A stretch of 64,000 nt of DNA from Streptomyces sp. NK08204 (GTDB lineage Bacteria; Actinomycetota; Actinomycetes; Streptomycetales; Streptomycetaceae): NCBI RefSeq assembly GCF_020400585.1, contig NZ_JAINVF010000006.1, forward strand, positions 62,001 to 126,000, written 5' to 3'. This document shows, one piece after another, positions 33,869-43,276 of the stretch (the stretch's first letter is position 1; each line of letters starts with the position of its first letter). The notes beneath the pieces were generated by a model that was not told the DNA's origin, searched no databases, and saw nothing but the letters and a program-made list of their open reading frames with translations. Position numbers and translations under genes: made by a program.

Positions 33869-34792
33869 TCAGCGGACCGGCGTGCCCTGCGCCTGCGGCG
33901 GGACGATGCCCAGTGCGGTCGTGTACTTGGCCAGGGCGAGCTTGCCGATCGCCGGGTAGGCACCCAGCGACTCGGCGGCGGCGCAGCCCGCCTCCTCGGC
34001 AGCCGCCGCCAGCAGCGCGGGGTCGATCTCCGGGCCGATCAGGTACGGCGCCAGGGCCAGCTGCTGCGAGCCCGAGGAACGCAGCTGCTCGGCCACGGAG
34101 GCGATCGCGCCCTCCTGGTCCAGGGCCGCCGCCATCACCGGCACGGCCAGGCGCGCGGCGAGCAGCATGCCGGTGATCCCGGCCGCCTGTACGGCCTCCT
34201 CGCCACCCACGGACGCCAGGATGATGCCGTCCGCGGCCGTGGCCACGGTGAACAGGCGGGCGCGGTCGGCGCGGGCCAGACCCGCCTCGGACAGGCGTAC
34301 GTGCAGTGCCTCGGCGAGCAGCGGGTGCGGGCCGAGGGCGTCGGTCAGGTCGGCGGCGACCCGGCTGTCCATCACCGACTGGCGGATCTGCCGCAGCAGG
34401 GCGCTGTCCGGACCGGCCAGCAGCGGAACGACGACGGCGACCGGGCCGTCGGGCTCCTCGGCCTCGACACCGGCGGCCAGTGCCTGCTCGTAACGGGCGG
34501 TGCGCTCGTCGGCGGCGTGCGCCAGCACCGACCGCAGCGAGGGAAACTCCGAGTCGTCCCCGTCCAGGTAACCGATCCGGGCGTCCAGACCGGGCAGCTC
34601 GGAGCGGGCGATGCTCACGACCTCCTCGGCGAGAGCGCACGTGGCGGTGCTGGGCACGCCGGGCACCGCGAGAACGAGCGCGGGCGCGCCGTCAGGAGCC
34701 ACCAGCGGTTCCGGGCGGCGGTGCCGTCCGGGCTGGCGGGGTCGCGGCATTCGTACTGGCAGGCCGGACGCGGGCCCAGTGGGGGAGCTCAT
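33869..34792 (-). CDS. Sirohydrochlorin chelatase / CbiX-like protein
   Basis: The 307-residue protein has two related halves of the class II chelatase fold. The first is around ALVLAVPGVPSTATCALAEE and PVAVVVPLLAGPDS; the second is around DGIILASVGGEEAVQAAG and LALAPYLIGPEIDPALL. CbiX/SirB enzymes insert metal into sirohydrochlorin. However, the usual HGS catalytic histidine of the first half is replaced by PGVPS, so activity is doubtful; I see no other metal-binding His pair. The ATG at 34792 follows a GGGGGAG-like stretch. It lies downstream of the ung and kinase genes in the same direction but 152 bp away, likely with its own promoter. Confidence 0.7.
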   Translation of the reverse strand: MSSPTGPASGLPVRMPRPRQPGRHRRPEPLVAPDGAPALVLAVPGVPSTATCALAEEVVSIARSELPGLDARIGYLDGDDSEFPSLRSVLAHAADERTARYEQALAAGVEAEEPDGPVAVVVPLLAGPDSALLRQIRQSVMDSRVAADLTDALGPHPLLAEALHVRLSEAGLARADRARLFTVATAADGIILASVGGEEAVQAAGITGMLLAARLAVPVMAAALDQEGAIASVAEQLRSSGSQQLALAPYLIGPEIDPALLAAAAEEAGCAAAESLGAYPAIGKLALAKYTTALGIVPPQAQGTPVR

Positions 34793-34944
34793 GGCGCCGC
34801 ATGTTACTGGCTTCCTGGGCTTCCCTGTTCGGGGAGGGTGCAGGTGAGCGGTATCCGTCCGGTTTTGTCTGCCGAGGTGCCCACCCATGACGCATCATTC
34901 AGGCACATGTCGCATACATGCCGAACTCTTGATAGGAAAAGGGA

Positions 34945-35919
34945 TCAATCTACTTTTGTGAAGACCGTGTGGAGCAAGGTCGGTTCACCCGGCAAGGTGA
35001 GCCGGCCGGTCGCCAGGTCGGCGGCGATCCGCGCCGCGCCGTGCAACGGGTCGCTCTCGGCCGGAACCCGTCGGGCGTGCGGCAGCCGGGCCGCCAACTC
35101 CTCGCCGAGCGGTACGAGCAGCGGGTCCCCCATCGCGAACAGACCGCCGGTGAGCGCCACCTCGGGTGCCCCGGAGGCGGGGCACACGGCGGCGGCGGAC
35201 TCGGCCATGTTCCGGGCCGCGGCCCGCAGGATGCCGGCGGCGACCGGGTCGTGCCCGGCGCAGGCGGCCACCCGCGGCGCGAAGGAGGCGAGGACGGCGG
35301 GCCGGTCGGAGCGGGGGTAGAGCAGGCCGGGCAGCGCACGCACCGGTCCGAACTGCTCCTGCGCGCAGGCCAGCAGCGGGCCGGAGCCGCCCTCCCGGCC
35401 GTCGTGGGCGCGCAGCGCGGCCTCGAGGCCGGCCCGGCCGATCCACGCGCCGCCGCCGCAGTCGCCCAGCAGGTGCCCCCAGCCGTCCGCCCGCCGCCAG
35501 CCGGTCAGATCGGTACCGATGGCGATGAGGCCGGTGCCGGCGGCGAGCACGGCACCGGGGCGGGCACCCAGGGCGCCCACGTAGGCGGTGACGGCGTCGG
35601 CGGCGAGCGCCACCCGGCGCACACCCAGCTCCCGGGCGAGGGCGCCCGGAAGTTCGGCGCGCAGGGCGTCGCCCAGGGAGGCGAACCCGGCGGCGCCCAC
35701 AACGGCGGTGTCCAGTACGCCCACACCGGTCTCCGCGGCCAACGACCTTGCCAGGGGGACCAGTTGCCCGATCAGATGGCCGGGGTCGATCCCGCGCGGG
35801 CCGGTGCGCACCGGCTCTCTTGTCTCCCGCGCCGCCGACGGCTCCCGCCCCGGGGTGCCGACGACGACCCGGAGGCCGGAGCCCCCCGAGTCCACGGCGA
35901 GATACCCGGCGACGGTCAC
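34945..35919 (-). CDS. BadF/BcrA-type sugar kinase, N-acetylglucosamine kinase-like
   Basis: The 324-residue ASKHA-fold kinase shows [19 protein letters not shown] (phosphate-1 loop), [17 protein letters not shown] (phosphate-2), a Gly-rich [20 protein letters not shown] segment and [13 protein letters not shown] (adenosine loop). Family members phosphorylate N-acetylglucosamine, glucosamine or similar sugars. Its GTG start at 35919 overlaps the stop of ung (GTGA), so they are co-translated; the two functions have no obvious link. Confidence 0.85.
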   Translation of the reverse strand: MTVAGYLAVDSGGSGLRVVVGTPGREPSAARETREPVRTGPRGIDPGHLIGQLVPLARSLAAETGVGVLDTAVVGAAGFASLGDALRAELPGALARELGVRRVALAADAVTAYVGALGARPGAVLAAGTGLIAIGTDLTGWRRADGWGHLLGDCGGGAWIGRAGLEAALRAHDGREGGSGPLLACAQEQFGPVRALPGLLYPRSDRPAVLASFAPRVAACAGHDPVAAGILRAAARNMAESAAAVCPASGAPEVALTGGLFAMGDPLLVPLGEELAARLPHARRVPAESDPLHGAARIAADLATGRLTLPGEPTLLHTVFTKVD

Positions 35920-36602
35920 GGCAGACGCCAGTCCACCGGTTGTCCTCCCTGCTGGATCAGCAGGTCGTTGGCCCGGCTGAACGGACGCGAGCCGAAGAAC
36001 CCACGGTCGGCCGACATGGGCGAGGGGTGCGCCGACTCCACGGCGGGCAGAGCGCCGAGCAGCGGCCGGAGGTTGCGGGCGTCCCGGCCCCACAGGATGG
36101 ACACCAGCGGCTTGCCGCGCCCGGCCAGGGCTCGGATGGCCTGCTCGGTGACCTCCTCCCAGCCCTTGCCGCGATGGGCGCCCGGACTGCGCGGGGCGGT
36201 GGTGAGCGCCCTGTTGAGCAGCAGCACGCCCTGCTGCGTCCACGGGGTCAGGTCGCCGGTGGCCGGCTGGGGCAGTCCCAGGTCGGCGGTCAGCTCGCGG
36301 TAGATGTTGATCAGGCTCGGCGGCAGCGGGCGGACGTCGGGTGCGACCGAGAACGACAGCCCCACCGCATGGCCCGGGGTCGGGTACGGATCCTGACCGA
36401 CGATCAGGACCCGTACTTCGTCGAAGGGTTGCTGGAAGGCCCGCAGGACGTTCGGTCCGGCCGGAAGGTAGGTGCGTCCCGCGGCGATCTCCGCGCGCAG
36501 GAAGTCGCCCATCCCGGCGATCCGTCCGGCGACGGGTTCCAGGGCCTTCGCCCAGCCCGGTTCGACGATTTCATGCAAGGGTCGTGGTGCCACGGCCGTC
36601 AC
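35916..36602 (-). CDS. ung: Uracil-DNA glycosylase, family 1
   Basis: The 228-residue enzyme has the water-activating motif [17 protein letters not shown] (Asp71; the usual PYH is PYP here) and the leucine-loop motif [18 protein letters not shown] with its catalytic His. It removes uracil from DNA to start base-excision repair. Length is normal for the family. GTG at 36602 gives a natural N-terminus ([11 protein letters not shown]); a second GTG three codons on is possible. Gene order is BNR-repeat protein, ung, kinase, with 62-bp and -4-bp gaps, so an operon is likely. Confidence 0.93.
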   Translation of the reverse strand: MTAVAPRPLHEIVEPGWAKALEPVAGRIAGMGDFLRAEIAAGRTYLPAGPNVLRAFQQPFDEVRVLIVGQDPYPTPGHAVGLSFSVAPDVRPLPPSLINIYRELTADLGLPQPATGDLTPWTQQGVLLLNRALTTAPRSPGAHRGKGWEEVTEQAIRALAGRGKPLVSILWGRDARNLRPLLGALPAVESAHPSPMSADRGFFGSRPFSRANDLLIQQGGQPVDWRLP

Positions 36603-36664
36603 CCTACTGCCGTACGGCGGCAGGTGATCAACCGGTGGCCGGGGCAGGCGGACCCCACAGGCTC

Positions 36665-37750
36665 TCAGGCGACCACCGCCGCTCGCACACACAGCACGTC
36701 CGGCAGGTGCGCGGCCAGTTGCCGCCAGGTGTCGCCGTCGTCCGCCGAGGCGAACACCTCGCCGTTGCGGTTGCCGAAGTACACACCGGCCGGATCGGCG
36801 TCGTCGGTGCACAGCGCGTCGCGCAGCACCGTGCCGTAGTGGTCCTCGGACGGCAGCCCCCTGGACAGCGGTTCCCAGCTCTCGCCCGCGTCGGCCGTGC
36901 GGAAGACCCGGCAGCGGCGCCCGGCCGGCACCCGGTCGGCGTCGGCGTTGATCGGGAAGACGTACGCCGTGCCGCCCCGGTGCGGATGAGCCGCGGCGGC
37001 GAAGCCGAACGTCGAGGGCAGGCCCGCGCCGATGTCGGTCCAGTGCGCGCCCGCGTCGTCGCTGCGGTACACCCCCCAGTGGTTCTGCAGATACAGCCGG
37101 TCCGGGTCGCCCGCGTCCTTGGCGACCTTGTGCACGCACTGACCGAACTCCGGGTTCGGATCGGGCAGGAACACCGCCGACACACCGGAGTTGGACGGCG
37201 CCCAGCTCGCGCCGCCGTCCGTGGTACGGAACACCCCGGCCGCGGAGACGGCCACGGTCACCGCCCGTGGGTCGCGCGCGTCCGTGATCACCGTGTGCAG
37301 GCCCTCACCCCCACCGCCCGGCACCCACTGCGAGCGGGTGGGGTGCTCCCACAGGGGCCGCACCAGCTCGAACGTCTCCCCACGGTCCGCCGAGCGGTAC
37401 AGCGCGGCCGGTTCCGTGCCCGCGTACACCACGTCCGGCTCGGCGGCGGCCGGGTGCAGCTGCCACACCCGCTCCAGCGAAGCTCCGGTGTCCTGGGGGA
37501 ACTTGACGGCGGGCTGGGCGGGTTCGGTCCAGGTGCGGCCGAGGTCGTCGGAGTGGAACACCGACGGTCCCCAGTGCGCGCTGTCGCCGCCGGCCAGCAG
37601 CCTCGGCCGCTCACCCCGGGTGTCGATGGCGACCGAGTAGACGGCCTGGGCGTTGAAATAGGGACTCTCGTCGAACTCCCAGGCGCCACCGCGCCGCCGT
37701 CCGATGAACAGGCCCTTGCGGGTGCCCACGGCGAGCAGTACCTCGGTCAT
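36665..37750 (-). CDS. BNR/sialidase-type beta-propeller protein
   Basis: The 361-residue protein starts [20 protein letters not shown] and contains repeated Asp-box (S/T-x-D-x-G-x-x-W) motifs: [60 protein letters not shown]. This is a six-bladed propeller like exo-sialidases or photosystem assembly factor Ycf48. There is no signal peptide, so a cytoplasmic role is expected and glycosidase function is unproven. The ATG at 37750 has GGAGGTG upstream. It is the first gene of the probable operon with ung. Confidence 0.85.
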   Translation of the reverse strand: MTEVLLAVGTRKGLFIGRRRGGAWEFDESPYFNAQAVYSVAIDTRGERPRLLAGGDSAHWGPSVFHSDDLGRTWTEPAQPAVKFPQDTGASLERVWQLHPAAAEPDVVYAGTEPAALYRSADRGETFELVRPLWEHPTRSQWVPGGGGEGLHTVITDARDPRAVTVAVSAAGVFRTTDGGASWAPSNSGVSAVFLPDPNPEFGQCVHKVAKDAGDPDRLYLQNHWGVYRSDDAGAHWTDIGAGLPSTFGFAAAAHPHRGGTAYVFPINADADRVPAGRRCRVFRTADAGESWEPLSRGLPSEDHYGTVLRDALCTDDADPAGVYFGNRNGEVFASADDGDTWRQLAAHLPDVLCVRAAVVA

Positions 37751-38026
37751 GCCGATCACCTCCGGGACGTCTTCGTCCGGGTAGCCGTCAGTTATCGGCC
37801 AGTCTGCACCCCGCCACTGACAGTCTCCCCGGTACGGAACGTTCTCGCAGGTCGCAGCGGCGTCGTCGGCCCGGAGCGAAGATCGGCCGAATCCGTTCCC
37901 GGATGTGCCTGCGCGATACCGGGGTCTCGTGCGACCGTCGAAGTGACGACTCGTCGTGAGCGGGGGGCCAACGCTCCCGCAGGGGAGGGCGTTCCGGTGT
38001 GTCGGTGCGCTCGTGGGGAGGATGCC

Positions 38027-38611
38027 TTGAAGGCGTTCCGGGGTCCGAAGGTGCGGCTGTGGCGCTGGCGGCGCAATCCGCTGAAGCGGCGGGCCGACGT
38101 GCTGGAGGCCTGGGTGGTGGTCGGTGTGTGGCTGCTGACCGTCCTGACCGGGGTGCTGTGCGGTCTCGCGGCGGACCGGTCGCTGGAGCACACGCTGGCC
38201 CGGCAACGCGCGACCTCGCGCCCCGCCGTCGCACGCCTCGTGGCGCCGGTCCCGGGGGCGCCGCGGGTACAGAGCGAGGTCGTCCCGGGTGACCGGATCT
38301 GGGCCAAGGTGCGCTGGAGTGCGGCCGACGGCTCGACCCGCACCGGGGAGGTGCGCGTCGAGCCGGGGAGCCCGGCCGGCACCCGGATCATCGTCTGGAC
38401 CGACCCGAAGGGCCACCTCGTCAGCCGTCCGGTAGATGCCTCCGAGTCCGCCTTCCGGGCCGGCCTGATCGGCGTCTTCGTCGGGGTGAGCACCGCCGCA
38501 GTCCCCTTCGTCGGCGGCATGGTCCTGCGTGACCGGATGGAGCGCCGCCGCCTGGACCGATGGGAGACGGAATGGGCGCGATGGGGCCCGCAGTGGCGAC
38601 GGATGGTCTGA
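38027..38611 (+). CDS. Rv1733c-like two-span membrane protein
   Basis: The 194-residue protein begins with a basic RRNPLKRRADVLEAW segment, then a membrane span (about 33-53), an extracytoplasmic domain (about 60-130) with VVPGDRIWAKVRWSAADG, a second span (about 145-167) and a basic tail. This matches the Mycobacterium Rv1733c family of unknown function. I chose the TTG at 38027 because GGGGAGGA lies at proper distance and it begins just before the conserved motif; no ATG fits. It converges on the HEAT-repeat gene 8 bp away. Confidence 0.8.
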   Translation: MKAFRGPKVRLWRWRRNPLKRRADVLEAWVVVGVWLLTVLTGVLCGLAADRSLEHTLARQRATSRPAVARLVAPVPGAPRVQSEVVPGDRIWAKVRWSAADGSTRTGEVRVEPGSPAGTRIIVWTDPKGHLVSRPVDASESAFRAGLIGVFVGVSTAAVPFVGGMVLRDRMERRRLDRWETEWARWGPQWRRMV

Positions 38612-38619
38612 GGCGCCCG

Positions 38620-40611
38620 CTACCCCTGCGCCATCACCTCCCGGCACCGCTTCAGCAGCGCCTCGTCCTTCGGGATGTCCTGACCGGCACATCCGCTTCC
38701 GCGGACGGTATGGCGGCGCGGCGTGGCCAGTTCGGCGGCCACCAGGTCCCGTAAGGGAGCGGCTGCGGAGCCCATGGCGAGCAGGCACCGGGCGATCGGG
38801 GCGCGGGTGTGCGGGTTCTCGGACCAGGCGGTGCGGAACACCGGCAGCACGGGGCCCGGATCCCCGTCGACGCACCACAGGGCGTACGCCGCCGTCACCC
38901 GTTCCCCTGCCGGCCGCCCCGACCGGGTCACCCGCCGCAGCTCCGGTACGGCAGGGCGTGCGGCGGAGCCGAGCCTGGAGAGCCGGCGTGCGGCAAGACG
39001 GCGGGCGGCCGGTCCTGCGCGCCTCAGCTCCCTCAGCAGGACCGGGAGTACGGCCGTCGTGTCCCCGTCCGCCGACCACAGCGCGCCCGCCGCGAGGGCG
39101 GCGTGCCGGGTGTTCAGCAAGTCCCGCAGCAGTGGTCTCGCGCACCCCGCAGCACCCAGTGCCTCCAGTGTCCTGATCACGTCCGGGACGAGGGAGTCCC
39201 ACGCCACCGGGCGGCCCCCCGAGCCGGGCAGCAGCCGCAGCACCTCCGGGACCGCCTCCGTGTCCTCGACGGCCCGGACCGCCGACAGCAGCGGAGGAGC
39301 TAGTTCGGCGGCGGAAGAGGCCAGGGGGATCCGGCCGAGCCGGAGCCGTAACGCAGGGGCGAGCGGGACCGCGGCCCGGCCCAGGTGGGTGAGTTCGAAG
39401 CCCAGACCGTCGGGGGCGACGGGGCCGGCCAGGAGCTGGGCCAGTACCGGGACTGCTCGTGGATCGCCGGTCCTCGCCAGGGCCTTCAGCGGGCCGCCCA
39501 GGGTCGGGCAGGCGCGTTCCCAGCGGTGCGTCCACAGTTCGGGCCGGGCGGCGACCAGCGCGTACAGGTCGTCCGCGGCCGGCGCGGCCAGGGCGTACAA
39601 CTGCGCCAGCACCGAGACCGCCGCGTCCCGTAACCGGTCCTGATCCGCCTTCACCTGGGCGCCGATCAGGGTGACGGGTCCGGTGTAGTCGGCGCGCCAC
39701 TCGCGGAACAGGCCCGCCGACATCCACACGGCGTTGCACCGGTCCACCGGATCGGGGCTGGTCAGCTGCCCGGTGAGCAGGGCGATCCGGTCGCCTGTCC
39801 GGTCGCCGAGTGCGGTGTGCAGCGTGCGCAGCAGATGGGCGCCCTCCTCGTCGGAGGGGCGCAGCCGCCGTAACCGCCCCACCAGGGTGTCCGGGTCGGC
39901 GGGATCCGAGGGGTCCGGCACGCGGGCGCGCTGGGCGGACCTGTCCCGCAGCAGCCGCACGGCCGCCGGCACCAGGTCGGCGGGGAGCCTGCCGGGGGCG
40001 GTGAGTGCGAGCTGGCCGAGTGCCGCGAGCCGCGGCGCCGGGGCGTACGGCGGTGCGCTCTGCGCGGTCAGGAGGTCCGCCGCGGCGTCGGCGTGCCCCT
40101 GGTTGCGGCGGCCGAACAGGCCGAGGGCGTCGGTGAGGGCCAGCAGGACGCGTTCGTCCCGCTCGGCGCGGAACCGCCGGCGCAGCAGCTCCAGGACCTG
40201 TCCGGGCTCGTCCAGGAACCGCACCACGGCGTCCGCCGCGGCCCGGCGCACCCCCGGGTCGGGATCCTCGGCGAGGGCCACGAACGACTCGGCGTTCGCG
40301 CACACGGCCGAGCGCGCCCGCGGGTCGCCGCCCGCGCTGTCCGCGCCGATGCGGACCAGCAGTTCCACGATGCCGCCCCGCTCCGGCACCGCCTCGCGGG
40401 CCGCGAGCGAGAACAGGAAGGGCACGCACGCCAGCGTCGAGTCGTACACCTTGCCCTGGTGATGCACCGCGCCGTACAGGCCGTCGAGCGCGGTCTCCCG
40501 CTCGGCGGCGTCCGCGGAGGCCAGTGCCCGCAGCCATCCGGGCACCTCCTCCGCGCTGCCGTACGCGTGCCGCAGCGAGGCCCAGTCGACCTCGTCGATC
40601 CCCGTGAACAC
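38620..40611 (-). CDS. HEAT-repeat protein
   Basis: The 663-residue protein consists of helical repeats with the HEAT pattern, for example DPDPGVRRAAADAVVRFL, ALARTGDPRAVPVLAQLLAG and LGSAARPAVPELRRVTRSG. No catalytic motif is seen. HEAT solenoids act as protein or nucleic-acid docking scaffolds. The N-terminus (TGIDEVDWASLRHAYGSAEE) is shared by Streptomyces HEAT proteins of unknown function. The start is GTG at 40611 after GGGAGGA; the ATG upstream would add an Arg/Cys-rich stretch. Confidence 0.85.
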   Translation of the reverse strand: MFTGIDEVDWASLRHAYGSAEEVPGWLRALASADAAERETALDGLYGAVHHQGKVYDSTLACVPFLFSLAAREAVPERGGIVELLVRIGADSAGGDPRARSAVCANAESFVALAEDPDPGVRRAAADAVVRFLDEPGQVLELLRRRFRAERDERVLLALTDALGLFGRRNQGHADAAADLLTAQSAPPYAPAPRLAALGQLALTAPGRLPADLVPAAVRLLRDRSAQRARVPDPSDPADPDTLVGRLRRLRPSDEEGAHLLRTLHTALGDRTGDRIALLTGQLTSPDPVDRCNAVWMSAGLFREWRADYTGPVTLIGAQVKADQDRLRDAAVSVLAQLYALAAPAADDLYALVAARPELWTHRWERACPTLGGPLKALARTGDPRAVPVLAQLLAGPVAPDGLGFELTHLGRAAVPLAPALRLRLGRIPLASSAAELAPPLLSAVRAVEDTEAVPEVLRLLPGSGGRPVAWDSLVPDVIRTLEALGAAGCARPLLRDLLNTRHAALAAGALWSADGDTTAVLPVLLRELRRAGPAARRLAARRLSRLGSAARPAVPELRRVTRSGRPAGERVTAAYALWCVDGDPGPVLPVFRTAWSENPHTRAPIARCLLAMGSAAAPLRDLVAAELATPRRHTVRGSGCAGQDIPKDEALLKRCREVMAQG

Positions 40612-40745
40612 GTTGTCCTCCCCCGGGCGAGTGCACCTGATCGCGAGTCTGCACCACGGCACTGACAACGAAGCGGAAGCACGTGCTGACTGTGTGCGAT
40701 CCGTCGGCTGTCACCAGCCATGGACACGACATCCGGGGGAGGGCG

Positions 40746-42431
40746 TCAGTTCAGGTCGGGCAGGGCCCGTTCCAGGACGGCGTCGAGGTCCGCCGCGGCG
40801 GGCAGGGTGCCGAACGAATGGCCCCAGTCGCCGCCCAGCCTGCTCGCGCAGAAGGCGTCCGCGACCGGGTGCGGGGCGTGCCGGACCAGCAGCGATGCCT
40901 GGAGGGTGAGGGCCATCCGCTCGACCAGCCGCCGCGCGCCCACCTGGCCGGTTTCGGTCAGCTGCGCCTTCAGCCCGGTCACGGCCGTGTCCAGCCGGGC
41001 GTCCGCGCCGCGTGCGAGTGCGAGTTCGGCGAACAGGGCTTCGGCGGCCTCCGGTTCCCGGCCGAGGGCGCGCAGCACGTCCAGCGCGTTGACGTTTCCC
41101 GACCCCTCCCAGATGGACAGCAGTGGGGCCTCCCGGTAATGGCGGGGCATGCCGGAATCCTCGACATAGCCGTTGCCGCCCAGGCACTCCAGCGCCTCGG
41201 CGGTGAACGCCGGGCCCCGCTTGGTCACCCAGTACTTGCCGACCGCGGTGGCGATCCGCCGGAAAGCCCGCTCGCCGGCGTCCCCGCGCACGGCCCGGTC
41301 CGCCGCGCCGGCCAGGCGCAGGGTCAGTGTCGTCGCCGCCTCCGACTCCAGGGCGAGGTCGGCCAGGACGTTGCGCATCAGGGGCTGGTCGAGGAGCCGG
41401 GCGCCGAACGCGCTGCGGTGACGTGCGTGGTGACCGGCCTCGACGAGCGTCTTGCGCATCAGGGTGGCCGAGGACATCACACAGTCCAGCCGGGTGCAGT
41501 TGACCATCTCGATGATGGTCTTCACGCCGCGCCCCTCCGGTCCGACCAGCCAGGCCACGGTCCGGTCGAACTCCGGTTCGGAGGAGGCGTTGGACCGGTT
41601 GCCGAGCTTGTCCTTCAGCCGCTGGATGCGGAAGGTGTTGCGGCTGCCGTCCGGAAGCACACGGGGCACCAGGAAGCAGGACAGGCCGCCGGGCGCCTGC
41701 GCGAGCACCAGGAAGACGTCGCACATCGGCGCAGAGGTGAACCACTTGTGCCCGCGCAGCGTGTACACGCCGGGCTCGCCGGTGGGCGTGGCCTCGGTCG
41801 TGTTGGTGCGCACGTCCGAACCGCCCTGCTTCTCGGTCATGCCCATCCCGGCGAGCAGGCCCGGCTTCTCGGTCGGGACGCGCAGCCCCGGGGCGTACTC
41901 GCGGCTGGTGAGCAGCGGTTCGTAAACCTTGGCCAGATCCGGCTGGGCGCGCAGCGCCGGGACGGCCGCGTACGTCATCGACGTGGGGCAGCCGTGTCCG
42001 GCCTCGGTGTGCCCCCACACCAGGCCGCCCGCGGTACGGGCCACGTGCGAGCCCGGCCGCTGGTCCGCCCAGGGGGCGCCCGCCAGGCCTTCGGCGACCG
42101 CGGTGCGCATCAGGTGGTGCCAGCTGGGATGGAAGTCGACCTCGTCGATCCGGTTGCCGTAGCGGTCGTGGGTGCGCAGCTCCGGCTCGTGCCGGTTGGC
42201 CTGCTCGCCCCACTCCTGCGCCTCCTCACCGCCGGCCCGCAGGCCCAGACGGCGGATGTCGTCCTCGGCCCAGCCGGCGCCCTCCCGGCGCAGGCCCTCC
42301 AGCAGCGCCGCGTCGTCGGAGGCGTCGTAGGGGGCCAGGGGCGGGGCCTGGTTGGTGACGTCGTGCGTGGCGTGCTGCTGACGAGGGTGTGACGGCGACT
42401 GCGTCGGCGTCTGCGCGGGTGTCGAGACCAT
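40746..42431 (-). CDS. AidB-like acyl-CoA dehydrogenase
   Basis: The 561-residue FAD enzyme has a long N-terminal extension, then TYAAVPALRAQPDLAKVYEP, the FAD motif GMGMTEKQGGSDVRTNTTEA, and the AidB-type C-terminal helix RHYREAPLLSIWEGSGNVNA. AidB-type proteins are a side branch of acyl-CoA dehydrogenases linked to DNA-alkylation response; others act as isovaleryl-CoA-like dehydrogenases. The divergent neighbour is a PaaX-family regulator, which suggests induction by an acyl- or aryl-CoA. Confidence 0.85.
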   Translation of the reverse strand: MVSTPAQTPTQSPSHPRQQHATHDVTNQAPPLAPYDASDDAALLEGLRREGAGWAEDDIRRLGLRAGGEEAQEWGEQANRHEPELRTHDRYGNRIDEVDFHPSWHHLMRTAVAEGLAGAPWADQRPGSHVARTAGGLVWGHTEAGHGCPTSMTYAAVPALRAQPDLAKVYEPLLTSREYAPGLRVPTEKPGLLAGMGMTEKQGGSDVRTNTTEATPTGEPGVYTLRGHKWFTSAPMCDVFLVLAQAPGGLSCFLVPRVLPDGSRNTFRIQRLKDKLGNRSNASSEPEFDRTVAWLVGPEGRGVKTIIEMVNCTRLDCVMSSATLMRKTLVEAGHHARHRSAFGARLLDQPLMRNVLADLALESEAATTLTLRLAGAADRAVRGDAGERAFRRIATAVGKYWVTKRGPAFTAEALECLGGNGYVEDSGMPRHYREAPLLSIWEGSGNVNALDVLRALGREPEAAEALFAELALARGADARLDTAVTGLKAQLTETGQVGARRLVERMALTLQASLLVRHAPHPVADAFCASRLGGDWGHSFGTLPAAADLDAVLERALPDLN

Positions 42432-42437
42432 GAGGCT

Positions 42438-42477
42438 ATGTTGCGCTTGATCTGCGGCTGTAGCAATGATGCAACAT
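42438..42477. promoter_or_regulatory. Inverted repeat in the ACAD-PaaX divergent promoter region
   Basis: ATGTTGC at 42438-42444 and GCAACAT at 42471-42477 form an inverted repeat with a 26-bp spacer. It starts 7 bp from the ACAD start codon and lies ahead of the PaaX gene, a plausible operator for the latter. Confidence 0.4.
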
Positions 42478-42501
42478 GAGGCGCACGTACAGTACGTGCC
42501 C

Positions 42502-43260
42502 ATGCGCATGAACATGCCCGCCGAGCCCGGTGAGGCCGGCCTGCGACCGCTGTCCGCGCGGTCTGTCGTGCTGAGCCTGCTCCTCGGCGCGCACCCGCCG
42601 CAGCTTCCGGTGAAGGACCTGGTCCGGCTGGTGGAGCCCTTCGGGGTCGGTGCCTCCACACTGCGGGCCGCGCTGAGCCGGATGGTGGCCGCCGGAGACC
42701 TCCGGCGCACGGACGCCGTCTACGGACTCAGCGACCGGCTGCTGGCCCGCCAGCGCCGCCAGGACGACGCGGTGCATCCCCGCACGCGCGCGTGGCACGG
42801 CGACTGGGAGATGGTGGTGATCACTGCCACGGGCCGCGGCCCCGCCGAACGCGCCGAGCTGCGCGCCCGGTTGGTCGCCCTGCGGCTGGCCGAACTCCGC
42901 GAGGGCGTCTGGCTGCGACCGGCCAACCTGGGCCGGCCACTGCCGGACGATCTCCACCGCGTGGCCCGGACGTACACGGCCCGCCCCGACGAGTCCCCGC
43001 AGGACCTGGTCGCTCTCCTGTGGCCGCTGGACGACTGGGCGGCCACCGCCCGGAGCCTGCTCTCACGGACGGGCGGTGCCCGCCGTCCGGCCGACCGCCT
43101 CACCGCGTTCGCCGCGGCGGTACGCCACCTGCTCACCGATCCCGTCCTGCCCCCGAGCCTCCTGCCCCCCGACTGGCCGGGAGAGGCGCTGCGCACCGCG
43201 TACGCCGCGTACCAGCGGGACCTGGCGGCTTCGGTGGGGCGGCGCGAGCACCTGGCGTGA
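42502..43260 (+). CDS. PaaX-family transcriptional regulator
   Basis: The product has about 252 residues. The N-terminal winged helix is LSARSVVLSLLLGAHPPQLP followed by VSTLRAALSRMVAAGDL-like sequence (GVGASTLRAALSRM). The central PaaX domain has WEMVVITATGRGPAERAELR and LREGVWLRPANLGRPLP, and the C-terminal domain follows. PaaX regulators respond to phenylacetyl-CoA-type ligands. I chose the ATG at 42502; an in-frame ATG at 42466 lies inside the putative operator. Divergent from the acyl-CoA dehydrogenase, its likely target. Confidence 0.85.
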   Translation: MRMNMPAEPGEAGLRPLSARSVVLSLLLGAHPPQLPVKDLVRLVEPFGVGASTLRAALSRMVAAGDLRRTDAVYGLSDRLLARQRRQDDAVHPRTRAWHGDWEMVVITATGRGPAERAELRARLVALRLAELREGVWLRPANLGRPLPDDLHRVARTYTARPDESPQDLVALLWPLDDWAATARSLLSRTGGARRPADRLTAFAAAVRHLLTDPVLPPSLLPPDWPGEALRTAYAAYQRDLAASVGRREHLA

Positions 43261-43276
43261 CGCCCCCGGACGGGTT

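Noticed and set aside
36665-40732. A single 1355-codon reverse frame spanning ung-side genes and the HEAT-repeat region
   Set aside because: Only its last 361 codons (the BNR protein) have protein-like sequence; the rest is Arg/Pro/Gly-rich and lies antisense or out of frame to the HEAT-repeat and Rv1733c-like genes.
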